From: Candidatus Aerophobota bacterium
GTDB taxonomy: Bacteria > Aerophobota > Aerophobia > Aerophobales > JAGGXI01
DNA: 64,000 bases
Direction of reading: 5' to 3'
NCBI GenBank assembly: GCA_021163155.1
Contig: JAGGXI010000061.1
Coordinates: 33,842-97,841 of the forward strand
Within the stretch, counting starts at the first letter, position 1. The number at the start of each line of letters is the position of its first letter. The notes under the pieces were generated by a model. The model was not told the DNA's origin and did no database searches. It saw only the letters and a list, made by a program, of their open reading frames with translations. Below, piece by piece: positions 50,347 to 58,187 of this stretch. Made by a program: the position numbers and the translations under genes.

Positions 50347-51267
50347 ATGAAAAAAGGGGACTTTTTTACTTTAATGTTGATTCCTCATCATTTAGAAAAA
50401 GTTAAACGGTTTAACATTTCAAAATTTGCTTTTTTTACAATTATTATAATAATAGGTATAGGTTTTGCTGCTTTATCTTTCTTTGTTAATGACTATCTGC
50501 AGCTGAGGAATGAAGTAAAACGAATAGGGGAGTTAGAGAAGATAAATCAGTTCCAGAAAGAAAAGATTTTTTCTCTCGCTGAAAAGGTGAAAGATTTTAA
50601 TCAAACGATAGAAAAATTAAAAGAATTAGAGAGTAAAATAAAATCATTAGCAGGGGTAGGCGGAGGAGAATTGAATATTAATAAGGGAGGTTTAGGAAAG
50701 GGGGGTCCTGAAAGTTATATTCGTTTAGATGAAGAAACAGATATCTTTAATTTTGTAGAGAATGTTGAGAAAAATGTTATTTTTATTAAAAATGAGGCTG
50801 AAAAGCGAAAAGAAGGGTTGGAAGAAACAAAAGAGATTATCCAGAAAAAAAGGGATTTGTTTGCTTCTACTCCCAATATTTTTCCTTTACAGGGATGGAT
50901 TTCTTCAGGATTTGGCTGGCGAAATGACCCTTTTAATAAGAAAAAGAGAGAGTTTCATCAAGGTATTGATATAGCTGCCCCCTGGGGGACAGAGGTGAGA
51001 GCAGCTGCTCAAGGTAAGGTAATTTTTACAGGATGGAAGAATGGTTATGGTTTAATGGTTAGAATAAAAAGTGGATATGGATATGAAACTATATATGGCC
51101 ATTTTTCTCGTATTTTAGTAAAAAAAGGTTTGAAAGTAAAAAAGGGGCAAGTTATAGGTAGAGTAGGAAGCACAGGCCGAAGTACAGCTCCTCATCTTCA
51201 CTTTGAGGTACGACATAATGGAAAGCCGCTCAATCCTTTAAATTTAATGGTAGAACCGTTGGGATAA
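50347..51267 (+). CDS. M23 (LytM-type) murein endopeptidase, membrane anchored
   Basis: Envelope protein with an N-terminal membrane helix (about 24-46, FAFFTIIIIIGIGFAALSFF), a coiled coil (about 48-105) and a second helical stretch (about 125-170), then a peptidase M23 domain (about 185-300). Zinc ligands His and Asp in FHQGIDIAAPWG and His in HLHFEVRHNGKPLNP are present, so it should cleave peptidoglycan cross-links. It lies upstream of a bactofilin gene, a common pairing in which the bactofilin localises the enzyme for cell shape. Confidence 0.92.
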   Translation: MKKGDFFTLMLIPHHLEKVKRFNISKFAFFTIIIIIGIGFAALSFFVNDYLQLRNEVKRIGELEKINQFQKEKIFSLAEKVKDFNQTIEKLKELESKIKSLAGVGGGELNINKGGLGKGGPESYIRLDEETDIFNFVENVEKNVIFIKNEAEKRKEGLEETKEIIQKKRDLFASTPNIFPLQGWISSGFGWRNDPFNKKKREFHQGIDIAAPWGTEVRAAAQGKVIFTGWKNGYGLMVRIKSGYGYETIYGHFSRILVKKGLKVKKGQVIGRVGSTGRSTAPHLHFEVRHNGKPLNPLNLMVEPLG

Positions 51268-51327
51268 GCTCTATAATTATGAAATATAGTTCCTTCTTTT
51301 TATTATTGGGGGAATTAGGAGAGGGAA

Positions 51328-51786
51328 ATGTTTAAAAAGAAAAAAGAGGAAAGAGAAATAATGAAGACAAACACTGTGATAGGGAAAGAAACAGAGTTGA
51401 AGGGGAGTTTAAAAGATGAAGGAAGTATTCACATCGACGGGAAATTTGAGGGAGATATTCAAATAAAGGGGGAAGTAGTTATTGGGGAAAACGCAATTGT
51501 TCATGCAGATATTAAAGCTAGATCAGCTAAAATTGGAGGCAAGGTTGTAGGTGATGTGAGTTGTGAAGAAAAAGTGGAGCTTTTCTCATCGGGAAGTCTG
51601 GAAGGTAAGATTAAAGCCTCTGATTTAACTATTGCTGAAGGAGCATTCTTTAATGGCGAGTGTCTAATGACCCCTATTAATATGGAAAAGAAAGAGAAAG
51701 AAGAGGAACAGGAAAAGGAATCGGATTATAAAGATACCGAAGATGATGCTTCAAAAAAAGAATTTACTTTAGAAGATGAGGAATAG
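51328..51786 (+). CDS. bacA: Bactofilin
   Basis: Polymer-forming cytoskeletal protein (DUF583). The beta-helical core covers about 15-115 (NTVIGKETELKGSLKDEGSI, HIDGKFEGDIQIKGEVVIGE, AKIGGKVVGDVSC). The N-terminus (MFKKKKEEREIM) is a membrane-binding type motif, and the C-terminal 35 residues are very acidic (KEKEEEQEKESDYKD). An alternative start at the ATG of MKTNTVIG is possible. It follows the M23 peptidase. Confidence 0.92.
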   Translation: MFKKKKEEREIMKTNTVIGKETELKGSLKDEGSIHIDGKFEGDIQIKGEVVIGENAIVHADIKARSAKIGGKVVGDVSCEEKVELFSSGSLEGKIKASDLTIAEGAFFNGECLMTPINMEKKEKEEEQEKESDYKDTEDDASKKEFTLEDEE

Positions 51787-51802
51787 TTTTAGGTTAAATT
51801 AT

Positions 51803-51874
51803 GGCGGCATAGCCAAGCGGTAAGGCAGAGGACTGCAAATCCTTTATTCCTCGGTTCGAATCCGGGTGCCGCCT
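51803..51874 (+). tRNA. tRNA-Cys (GCA)
   Basis: Acceptor GGCGGCA (51803-51809) pairs with TGCCGCC (51867-51873); the discriminator base is T, as expected for tRNA-Cys. Anticodon stem GAGGA/TCCTT with loop CTGCAAA gives anticodon GCA (51835-51837). T arm has TTCGAAT. No encoded CCA. Confidence 0.96.
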
Positions 51875-51878
51875 CTAC

Positions 51879-51951
51879 GCCCGGTTAGCTCAGTGGTTAG
51901 AGTACTTGCTTGACATGCAAGAGGTCGCTGGTTCAAGTCCAGCACTGGGCA
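51879..51951 (+). tRNA. tRNA-Val (GAC)
   Basis: Acceptor GCCCGGT (51879-51885) pairs with ACTGGGC (51944-51950) with one G-U; discriminator A. Anticodon stem CTTGC/GCAAG, loop TTGACAT, anticodon GAC (51912-51914). T loop TTCAAGT. Four bases after tRNA-Cys, so co-transcribed; no encoded CCA. Confidence 0.96.
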
Positions 51952-51967
51952 TTGTTTTTATACCTCA

Positions 51968-51999
51968 GTAGATGAGTGAATGGGTAAATGAGTAGATAG
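51968..51999 (+). repeat. GTGAATG/GTAAATG word repeat after tRNA-Val
   Basis: GTAGATGAGTGAATGGGTAA then ATGAGTAGATAGG; related to 2131-2151 and 2249-2275. Rich in TAG, TGA and TAA. Confidence 0.6.
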
Positions 52000-52060
52000 G
52001 GGAAAAGAGTAGGTAGGATGTAGGAAATTTTTTTGAAGATTTGAAGAGGAGAATTAATTT

Positions 52061-53794
52061 ATGGATGAAGGCAAAGAAAAATATAGTTTAGATATTTTAC
52101 GTCATAGCACTGCACATATTATGGCTCAGGCTGTTAAAAGAATTTTTCCTCAAGTAAAATTAGGTATAGGGCCTTCTATAAAAGACGGCTTTTATTACGA
52201 TTTTGACTTAGAGGGAGACCTTCTTTCCAAAAATTTATCTCGTATTGAAGAAGAAATGGAAAAGATAATTAAAGAAAATTTGCCTTTTAAAAGAAGAGTA
52301 GTTGATAAAAGAGAAGCAGAAAGAGTATTTAAGAAGAGAGAAGAACCATATAAATTAGAAATTTTAAATCAAATAAAAGACGATAAAGTTAGCCTGTATC
52401 AGCAGGGGGAATTTGTGGACTTATGTAGAGGCCCCCATTTAAAAGAGACAGGCGAGGTGAAATTTTTTCGCCTTCTTTCTTTAGCCGGTTCTTACTGGCG
52501 AGGAAAAGAAGGCAATCCTATGCTTTCCCGTATTTACGGGACCTCTTTTTTTAATGAGGAAGAACTTAACAAGTATTTGAAACAGATTGAAGAAGCTAAA
52601 AAAAGAGATCATCGGAAAATAGGTAAAGATTTGGATCTTTTCACTGCATCCAGTAAGTTAGGAAAGGGATTGGTAATTTACTATCCAAAGGGTGCTACAA
52701 TAAGAGAAGCTATAGAAAGTTTTGAAAAAGAAGAGCATTTTAAAAGAGGTTATCAATTAGTAAGAACCCCTCATCTCTCTCGAGCTGAATTGTGGAAAAC
52801 ATCGGGTCATCTTGACTTTTATCGGAAAAATATGTATTTTTTCTCTTTAAATAAAGAAGATTATGTAGTTAAACCTATGAATTGTCCAGGACATATACTA
52901 ATCTATAAATCTAAGATACGTAGTTATAAAGATCTTCCTATAAAATATTTTGAACTGGGTACTGTTTATAGACGCGAAGATTCAGGGGTTCTCCATGGAC
53001 TTTTAAGAGTAAGGGGTTTTACACAGGATGATGCTCATATATTTTGTATGCCCTCTCAATTGGTAGAAGAGGTAAGAAAGGTAATAAAATTTGCTCTATT
53101 TATGATGGATACTTTTCATTTGGGCTACAAAATAACTTTATCCACTCGACCCGAAGAATACATTGGCTCACTTGCTCATTGGGAGAGAGCAACAGAATCT
53201 TTAAGGAGAGCTTTAAAAGAAGAAGGTCTTCCTTTCGAAACTGCTGAAGGAGAAGGGGCCTTTTACGGACCGAAAATAGATATTCAAATGGAAGATACGC
53301 TTGGAAGGTTATGGCAGGGTCCCACTATCCAGGTAGATTTCAACTTACCTGAGAGATTTGATTTAAATTATATTGCTTCTGATGGTGAAAAAAAACGAGT
53401 AGTTATGATACATAGAGTTGTTTTAGGCACCATCGAAAGATTTCTTGGAGTATTAATTGAGCATCTTGAAGGAGCTTTCCCTCCCTGGCTTTCTCCTGTT
53501 CAGGTTAAAGTGATTAGTGTAACTGAAAAAACAGCTTCTTTTGCTCGTGATATAAATAAGTGCATAAGAGAAGAGGGAATCCGAAGCGAACTTGATGTTA
53601 GAAATGAAATGTTAGGATATAAAATAAGAGAGGGGCAATTTGAAAAAATTCCTTATATGCTTATCATAGGTAAGAAGGAGGTAGAAAAGGGACTAATAAC
53701 TGTACGTAAAAGAGACGGAGAAAATGTTCAATTTAAACTAAAGGATTTTATTACTATGATAAAATCAAAAATCAAAAATAAAGAAAATATATAA
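52061..53794 (+). CDS. thrS: Threonyl-tRNA synthetase, without TGS domain
   Basis: Class II synthetase for tRNA-Thr. Residues 1-9 precede the editing domain directly (HSTAHIMAQA, about 16-25; CRGPHL, about 126-131), so the ~60-residue TGS domain of E. coli ThrS is absent; this short form occurs in several phyla. The catalytic core has MNCPGHILIYK (zinc Cys), YRREDSGVLHGLLRVRGFTQ (split: VYRREDSG, HGLLRVRGFTQDDAH) and FLGVLIEHLEGAFPPWL. The C-terminal anticodon domain covers about 470-577. First gene of thrS-infC-rpmI-rplT, 13 bp before infC. No T-box is visible. Confidence 0.96.
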   Translation: MDEGKEKYSLDILRHSTAHIMAQAVKRIFPQVKLGIGPSIKDGFYYDFDLEGDLLSKNLSRIEEEMEKIIKENLPFKRRVVDKREAERVFKKREEPYKLEILNQIKDDKVSLYQQGEFVDLCRGPHLKETGEVKFFRLLSLAGSYWRGKEGNPMLSRIYGTSFFNEEELNKYLKQIEEAKKRDHRKIGKDLDLFTASSKLGKGLVIYYPKGATIREAIESFEKEEHFKRGYQLVRTPHLSRAELWKTSGHLDFYRKNMYFFSLNKEDYVVKPMNCPGHILIYKSKIRSYKDLPIKYFELGTVYRREDSGVLHGLLRVRGFTQDDAHIFCMPSQLVEEVRKVIKFALFMMDTFHLGYKITLSTRPEEYIGSLAHWERATESLRRALKEEGLPFETAEGEGAFYGPKIDIQMEDTLGRLWQGPTIQVDFNLPERFDLNYIASDGEKKRVVMIHRVVLGTIERFLGVLIEHLEGAFPPWLSPVQVKVISVTEKTASFARDINKCIREEGIRSELDVRNEMLGYKIREGQFEKIPYMLIIGKKEVEKGLITVRKRDGENVQFKLKDFITMIKSKIKNKENI

Positions 53795-53807
53795 TGATGG
53801 GAGAGAA

Positions 53808-54326
53808 TTGACTAAAGAAAAAACAAAAATTTGGGTTAATGAACAGATAAAAGCAAAACAGGTAAGAGTTATTAGTGCAAAGGGAGAACAATTAGGGATT
53901 TTTCCTCTTAAAGAAGCTTTAAAGATTGCCCAAAAAGAGGAATTAGATTTAGTGGAAGTAGCTCCTGACAATAACCCTCCAGTATGTCGGATTTTGGATT
54001 ATGGAAAATTTAAGTATCAACGGGAAAAGCAAAAGAGAAAAGCAAAAAAAAGACAGGCAACAGATACATTAAAGGAGGTAAGGTTAAGTTATAAAATAGG
54101 AGAACATGATTTAAAAACAAAATTAAATAGAATATCTAAATTTTTAAAAGAAGGGCATAAGGTAAAAATTTCCCTAAGATTTAAGGGGAGAGAGATGATG
54201 TATCGGGAACGTGGTAAAAAGATTTTAGAAAGAGTAGTTCGGGAAGTAGAGACGGTGGGAAGAGTGGAGTCGTACCCTTCAATGAGAGATAAAACCATAG
54301 AGCAATATTTAGTTCCTAAAAATTAG
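53808..54326 (+). CDS. infC: Translation initiation factor IF-3
   Basis: Binds the 30S subunit, prevents early 50S joining and proofreads start codons. N-domain WVNEQIKAKQVRVISAKGEQ (about 9-28), C-domain VRLSYKIGEHDLKTKLNRIS (about 90-109) and GREMMYRERGKKIL (about 128-141). 172 aa. The start is TTG at 53808 behind GGGAGAG. In E. coli infC uses AUU for autoregulation; TTG is a milder departure and is also used by three later genes here, so autoregulation cannot be assumed. Confidence 0.95.
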   Translation: MTKEKTKIWVNEQIKAKQVRVISAKGEQLGIFPLKEALKIAQKEELDLVEVAPDNNPPVCRILDYGKFKYQREKQKRKAKKRQATDTLKEVRLSYKIGEHDLKTKLNRISKFLKEGHKVKISLRFKGREMMYRERGKKILERVVREVETVGRVESYPSMRDKTIEQYLVPKN

Positions 54327-54358
54327 ATAACTGGAAATAGATATAAAAAGGAAAAGAG

Positions 54359-54559
54359 ATGCCTAAGATAAAAAGCCATAGGGGTTCAATGAAACGGTTT
54401 AAGATAACTAAAAAAGGAAGAATAATAAGGTCAAAAGCCTACAATGGGCATTTAAAAGTTGAAAAATCTTCTAAAAGAAAAAGAGGATTAAGGAAATCTA
54501 CTCTTATAAGTAAAGCGGATACAAAAAGAGTTAAAAGGCTTATACCTTTTAGTTTTTAA
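54359..54559 (+). CDS. rpmI: 50S ribosomal protein L35
   Basis: 66-aa basic protein beginning [20 protein letters not shown], the L35 signature, with [19 protein letters not shown]. It lies between infC and rplT as in most bacteria. Confidence 0.96.
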   Translation: MPKIKSHRGSMKRFKITKKGRIIRSKAYNGHLKVEKSSKRKRGLRKSTLISKADTKRVKRLIPFSF

Positions 54560-54575
54560 AAAAAAGAGGAAATAA

Positions 54576-54935
54576 ATGAGCAGAATAAAGAGAGGAGTAA
54601 TTCATACTAAAAAAAGAAAAAAAGTGTTAAAACTGGTTAAAGGATATAGAGGAGGGAGAAGCAAACTTTATGTTTTAGCAAAGGAGGCTTTAAAGAAAGC
54701 TCTTTTTAGAAGCTATATAGATAGAAGAAGAAAAAAAAGGGATTTTAGGCGGCTCTGGATTACCAGGATTAATGCAGCTGCACGTCAGCAAGGACTTTCT
54801 TACAACCTTTTTATGAAGGGATTACAGAAATCCAATATCAATTTAAATAGAAAAGTTCTTTCTAATTTAGCTATTAATAATTCTTCTGAATTTTCACAAT
54901 TAGTAGGAGTAGCTAAAAGGGCTTTAAAGGAATAA
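54576..54935 (+). CDS. rplT: 50S ribosomal protein L20
   Basis: Basic 119-aa primary binder of 23S rRNA: VIHTKKRKKVLKLVKGYRGG (about 8-27), YIDRRRKKRDFRRLWITRIN (about 48-67), AAARQQGLSYN. In E. coli L20 also represses its own operon; no structured leader could be confirmed here. ATG behind AAAGAGGAAA. Confidence 0.97.
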   Translation: MSRIKRGVIHTKKRKKVLKLVKGYRGGRSKLYVLAKEALKKALFRSYIDRRRKKRDFRRLWITRINAAARQQGLSYNLFMKGLQKSNINLNRKVLSNLAINNSSEFSQLVGVAKRALKE

Positions 54936-54937
54936 AG

Positions 54938-55897
54938 TTGCCTCGATGGTTGAAATTTCTACTAAAAGGAGCAGGAGTATCCATTTTTTTAATAGGTTTA
55001 ATGGGGGGAGCAGCTTTTTTAACTTTAAGGATACTGGTGCCTCCAGAAAGAATAGAAGTTCCTTCTATTGTAGGTCAAGATGTAACAGAAGCTCTTTTTA
55101 CTTTAAGTAAACAGAATTTAGCGCTTAAAGTAATAGACAAAAGACCTTCTTCACAAGTTCCTAAAAATATTATTATTTCACAATCTCCTCCTTCAGGAGT
55201 TAATGTACGGAAGGACAGGGAGATTAAGGTGATTATAAGTGAGGGGGCAGAGCAAGCAGGTGTGCCCTTGTTGGTGGGGAAGAAGTTGAGGGAAGCAGAA
55301 ATTTATCTTTCCGGAGAAGGACTGAAACTGGGGAAAGTAAGTTATGTTTATAATGAGACTCCTTCTGGAGAAATTTTAGCTCAAGATCCTTCTCATAAGG
55401 TTGAAATAAGTAGAGAAAAAGGGGTAAATGTTTTAGTAAGTTTAGGGAAGAGAGAGCCTCAATTTTATATGCTCGATTTTAGAGGGAAAAAGTTAGAGGA
55501 GGCAAAGACTTTACTGGAGGAAATTCCTTTAAATGTAAGTAAGATAATAGAAAGTCCTTCTCTGGAAAAAGAAGGACTCATTATTGCTCAGTCTCCTGCT
55601 CCAGGGTCAAAAGTTAGCTCGAAAACTTCTATTGAATTTTTGGTAAGTGCTTTTTGTAAAGAAAAGAGCTTTTCTTCAAAGGTAAAATTGATATTAAGTT
55701 CTGTAAGAATTTCTGAGGGCTTTACAGAAAAACAGGTAAGAGCGGTTGTGGTTGACGCCTATGGAGTAAGAACTATAAATTATGGAGGCAAACTCCCAGG
55801 GCAAGAAGTATGGATTATTTCTAAGGTAGTAGGAAAAGGAAGAGTAGAAATTTATGTAGAAGATGAATTAGTAAAGGTGGTAAGGATTGTTGGATAA
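54938..55897 (+). CDS. Membrane-anchored PASTA-domain protein
   Basis: Short basic N-terminus, one membrane helix (about 10-32, GVSIFLIGLMGGAAFLTLRI) and three PASTA domains (about 38-103, 104-170, 171-240) with the typical VPSIVGQDVTEALFTLSKQN, VISEG, IIAQSPAPGSKV. The last ~80 residues (SVRISEGFTEKQVRAVVVDA, YGVRTINY) are a separate beta-rich domain. PASTA units bind peptidoglycan fragments; no kinase domain is fused. In Firmicutes the PASTA kinase gene lies close to rpe, so this may be the kinase-less counterpart. Start TTG at 54938, its Shine-Dalgarno AAAGGA overlapping the rplT end; it overlaps rpe by 11 bp. Confidence 0.85.
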   Translation: MPRWLKFLLKGAGVSIFLIGLMGGAAFLTLRILVPPERIEVPSIVGQDVTEALFTLSKQNLALKVIDKRPSSQVPKNIIISQSPPSGVNVRKDREIKVIISEGAEQAGVPLLVGKKLREAEIYLSGEGLKLGKVSYVYNETPSGEILAQDPSHKVEISREKGVNVLVSLGKREPQFYMLDFRGKKLEEAKTLLEEIPLNVSKIIESPSLEKEGLIIAQSPAPGSKVSSKTSIEFLVSAFCKEKSFSSKVKLILSSVRISEGFTEKQVRAVVVDAYGVRTINYGGKLPGQEVWIISKVVGKGRVEIYVEDELVKVVRIVG

Positions 55898-56558
55898 GGT
55901 TAAGATAGCTTCTTCGGTATTAGCAGCTGATTTTGGTTGTCTTTATGAAGAGATAAGGAAAGTAGAGAAAGAGGCGGACCTTCTTCATTTTGATATAATG
56001 GATGGTCATTTTGTTCCTAATATAACCTTTGGTCCAGAAGTAGTTGCTTCGTTAAGAGAAAAAACAAGTTTACCAGTCGAGGTTCATTTAATGGTAGATA
56101 ATCCTCAGCAGTGGATTGAGCCTTTCGCGCAAGCAGGGAGTGATACCGTAATTTTTCATTTGGAGACTTCTTTTCATGCTTATCGCTTGATTACTTCTAT
56201 CAAAGAAAAAGGAATAAAAGTAGGGGTTGCTTTAAATCCTTCCACCTCTCTTGAAAACCTGAAATATATTTTATCTCAATTAGATATGGTTCTTCTGATG
56301 ACAGTTAATCCTGGTTTTGGTGGACAAACTTTTCTGTCCGAATGTTTACCAAAAATAAGAGACCTCCGACAAATATGTAGAGAGAGGGAATTATTTTTTG
56401 ATATCGAGGTAGATGGTGGAATTAACCAGCAGACAGCATTGGAAGCGGTAGAGGCAGGGGCTAATATATTAGTAGTTGGAACAGCTATTTTCGGTATGGT
56501 TAATCCACAGAAAGCTGTGCGTAAGCTAAAAGAAATTATATTAAAAAGAAAGGAGTAA
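55887..56558 (+). CDS. rpe: Ribulose-phosphate 3-epimerase
   Basis: Interconverts ribulose-5-phosphate and xylulose-5-phosphate. TIM-barrel motifs: IASSVLAADFGCLYEEIRKV (about 6-25), LHFDIMDGHFVPNITFGP (about 33-50) with metal His/Asp, VEVHLMVDNP (about 63-72), LLMTVNPGFGGQTF (about 136-149), FDIEVDGGIN (about 169-178). 223 aa. It starts with tandem TTG codons (55887 and 55890), either of which could be used, overlapping the PASTA gene. Confidence 0.96.
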   Translation: MLDKVKIASSVLAADFGCLYEEIRKVEKEADLLHFDIMDGHFVPNITFGPEVVASLREKTSLPVEVHLMVDNPQQWIEPFAQAGSDTVIFHLETSFHAYRLITSIKEKGIKVGVALNPSTSLENLKYILSQLDMVLLMTVNPGFGGQTFLSECLPKIRDLRQICRERELFFDIEVDGGINQQTALEAVEAGANILVVGTAIFGMVNPQKAVRKLKEIILKRKE

Positions 56559-56562
56559 TAAT

Positions 56563-56817
56563 TTGGCCACAAAAATTCGATTGAGAAGAATGGGAGCCAG
56601 GAAAGTTCCCTTCTATCGTATAGTAGTAACGGATCCTCGTTTCCCAGTAAAAGGAAAGTTTATTGATAGATTAGGTTGGTATGACCCTCTAAAAAAGAAA
56701 GTAGAAGCAGATAAAGAAAAAACACTGGCGTGGATTAATAAAGGGGCTCAGTTATCTAATTCAGTGAAGAAATTACTAATAAATTTTTCCATCTTTTCTC
56801 CTGGTGAAATATCTTAG
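56563..56817 (+). CDS. rpsP: 30S ribosomal protein S16
   Basis: MATKIRLRRMGARKVPFYRI and VVTDPRFPVKGKFIDRLGWY-like sequence are diagnostic. 84 aa. TTG start at 56563, eight bases after AAGGAG. First gene of the rpsP-khpA-trmD-rplS cluster. Confidence 0.96.
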   Translation: MATKIRLRRMGARKVPFYRIVVTDPRFPVKGKFIDRLGWYDPLKKKVEADKEKTLAWINKGAQLSNSVKKLLINFSIFSPGEIS

Positions 56818-56869
56818 AGAAAACGAAAACTAATCCAATTACTTAATCATTAAAGGAGGAGGTAAAGAG

Positions 56870-57103
56870 ATGCGTGAGTTAGTAGAGTACATAGTCAAAC
56901 GTATAGTAGATGTGCCTGATGATGTAGAGGTACAAGAGATAAAAGCGGAGAAGGTTATTCTATTGGAGATTCGTGTAGCCAAAGAGGATATGGGCAAAGT
57001 GATAGGAAGGGCAGGTAGAGTAGCTAATGCTTTGCGTACAATTGTAGGAGCAGCAGCGGCTAAGATGAAAAAGAGGGTAATGGTAGAAATTTTGGAGGAT
57101 TAA
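56870..57103 (+). CDS. khpA: KH-domain RNA-binding protein KhpA
   Basis: Small RNA-binding protein (77 aa) that in Gram-positives pairs with KhpB/Jag and affects division and translation. The KH GxxG loop is in GKVIGRAGRVANALRTIV (about 43-60). It lies between rpsP and trmD as usual. AAAGGAGGTAAAGAG precedes the ATG. rimM, normally next, is missing. Confidence 0.95.
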   Translation: MRELVEYIVKRIVDVPDDVEVQEIKAEKVILLEIRVAKEDMGKVIGRAGRVANALRTIVGAAAAKMKKRVMVEILED

Positions 57104-57116
57104 CCACTATACAAAA

Positions 57117-57836
57117 ATGCAGGTTGATATTATTACCTTATTTCCCTCTATGTTTAAAGGTTTTTTAGAAGAGAGTATAATTAAGAGGGCTCAGGATAAA
57201 GGGATTTTAAGAGTAAATCTTCATAATTTACGTCAATTCACTCATAACCGTCATAAGACAGTGGATGATCTTCCCTTTGGGGGAGGGGGAGGTATGGTTA
57301 TAAAACCAGAGCCTCTTTTTGAAGCAGTGGAGAATATAGTGGGGGGAAGAGTAAAATCTACCCCCCATATTATTTTATTATCCCCTCAGGGCACATCTCT
57401 TAACCAAGAGAAGATCAAGGAGTTAGCAAGTAAAGATAATCTCCTTCTGATATGCGGTCATTATGAGGGGGTAGATGAGAGGGTAAAAGAGCATTTAATA
57501 GACGAGGAAATTTCTATAGGAGATTATGTTCTTACAGGTGGGGAATTAGCGGCAATGGTTCTTATAGATGCAGTGACAAGGATAATTCCAGGAGTATTGG
57601 GTTCCGAAAATTCTGTCAGGGAAGATTCTTTTTATGATATCCTTTTAGATTATCCTCAATATACTAGACCTGCAATATTTAGAGGTTGGAAAGTGCCAGA
57701 GGTGCTTTTGTCAGGTAATCATCAAAAGATCAATTACTGGCGCAAAAGAAAAAAGATTGAAGTTACTTTAAAAAAAAGGCCGGACCTGTTAAAAAAAGTG
57801 AAACTTAAACAAGAAGATAAGCAAAAGCAGGATTAA
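57117..57836 (+). CDS. trmD: tRNA (guanine-N1)-methyltransferase
   Basis: Makes m1G37 in tRNAs and prevents +1 frameshifting. SPOUT trefoil-knot enzyme: DIITLFPSMFKGFLEESII (about 3-21), DDLPFGGGGGMV (about 48-59), LICGHYEGVDERV (about 112-124), ISIGDYVLTGGELAAM (about 134-149). The end KLKQEDKQKQD carries the Q-K-Q-D tail coded by AAGCAAAAGCAGGATTAA, the first bases of a composite repeat. 239 aa. Confidence 0.96.
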   Translation: MQVDIITLFPSMFKGFLEESIIKRAQDKGILRVNLHNLRQFTHNRHKTVDDLPFGGGGGMVIKPEPLFEAVENIVGGRVKSTPHIILLSPQGTSLNQEKIKELASKDNLLLICGHYEGVDERVKEHLIDEEISIGDYVLTGGELAAMVLIDAVTRIIPGVLGSENSVREDSFYDILLDYPQYTRPAIFRGWKVPEVLLSGNHQKINYWRKRKKIEVTLKKRPDLLKKVKLKQEDKQKQD

Positions 57837-58137
57837 AGGATTAGGCAAAACAGTGAGACGTAAGATGTAAAAAGTGAGACGTGAAAGGCAAAAAAGCAGG
57901 ATTAAAGAAAAAGAGATACCGGTAGCCGCGAGGCTCAGAGCCTGCGTAAAGGCATGATTAGGGGGAAAAGAAAAAGAGAGAGCAAAACCAAAAAAAGAAA
58001 AAAGGACTATATAGGGGAAGGAAATTATCCTAAATGAAAAATGGTAGTCATAACTTTTAAGTTGCGTATATATCTATCCTTGCAGGCTCTGAGCCTCGCG
58101 GCTACCAATTCCAAAAAATAGATTATTTTGACATTAC
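57826..58137 (-). repeat. Long composite repeat, right arm, with an extra REP unit
   Basis: Inverse complement of the 41921-42188 block. In plus order: GCAGGATTAAAGGATTAGGC over the trmD stop, GTGAGACGTAAGATG..GTGAGACGTG, GCAGGATTA (57896-57904), GAGATACC, a REP (57921-57946), GCATGATTA (57952-57960), a purine-rich stretch, GGAAATTATCCTAAATG, a REP pair (58043-58106) and AATTCC..GATTATTTTGACATTACC. The 56 bp between the two GCAKGATTA sites are absent from the other copy. It fills the ~350-bp trmD-rplS gap. Confidence 0.88.
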
Positions 58138-58187
58138 CAGGATTTATTAAAAGATATTATTAATGTTGTAAATAGAGGAGTTATTTA

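Noticed and set aside
51952-52060. T-box leader for thrS
   Set aside because: Only about 110 bases separate tRNA-Val and thrS; no TGGNACCGCG-type T-box sequence and no terminator are visible.
57826-58137. Small plus-strand gene in the trmD-rplS gap
   Set aside because: The stretch is wholly accounted for by the long composite repeat and is full of stops in every frame.
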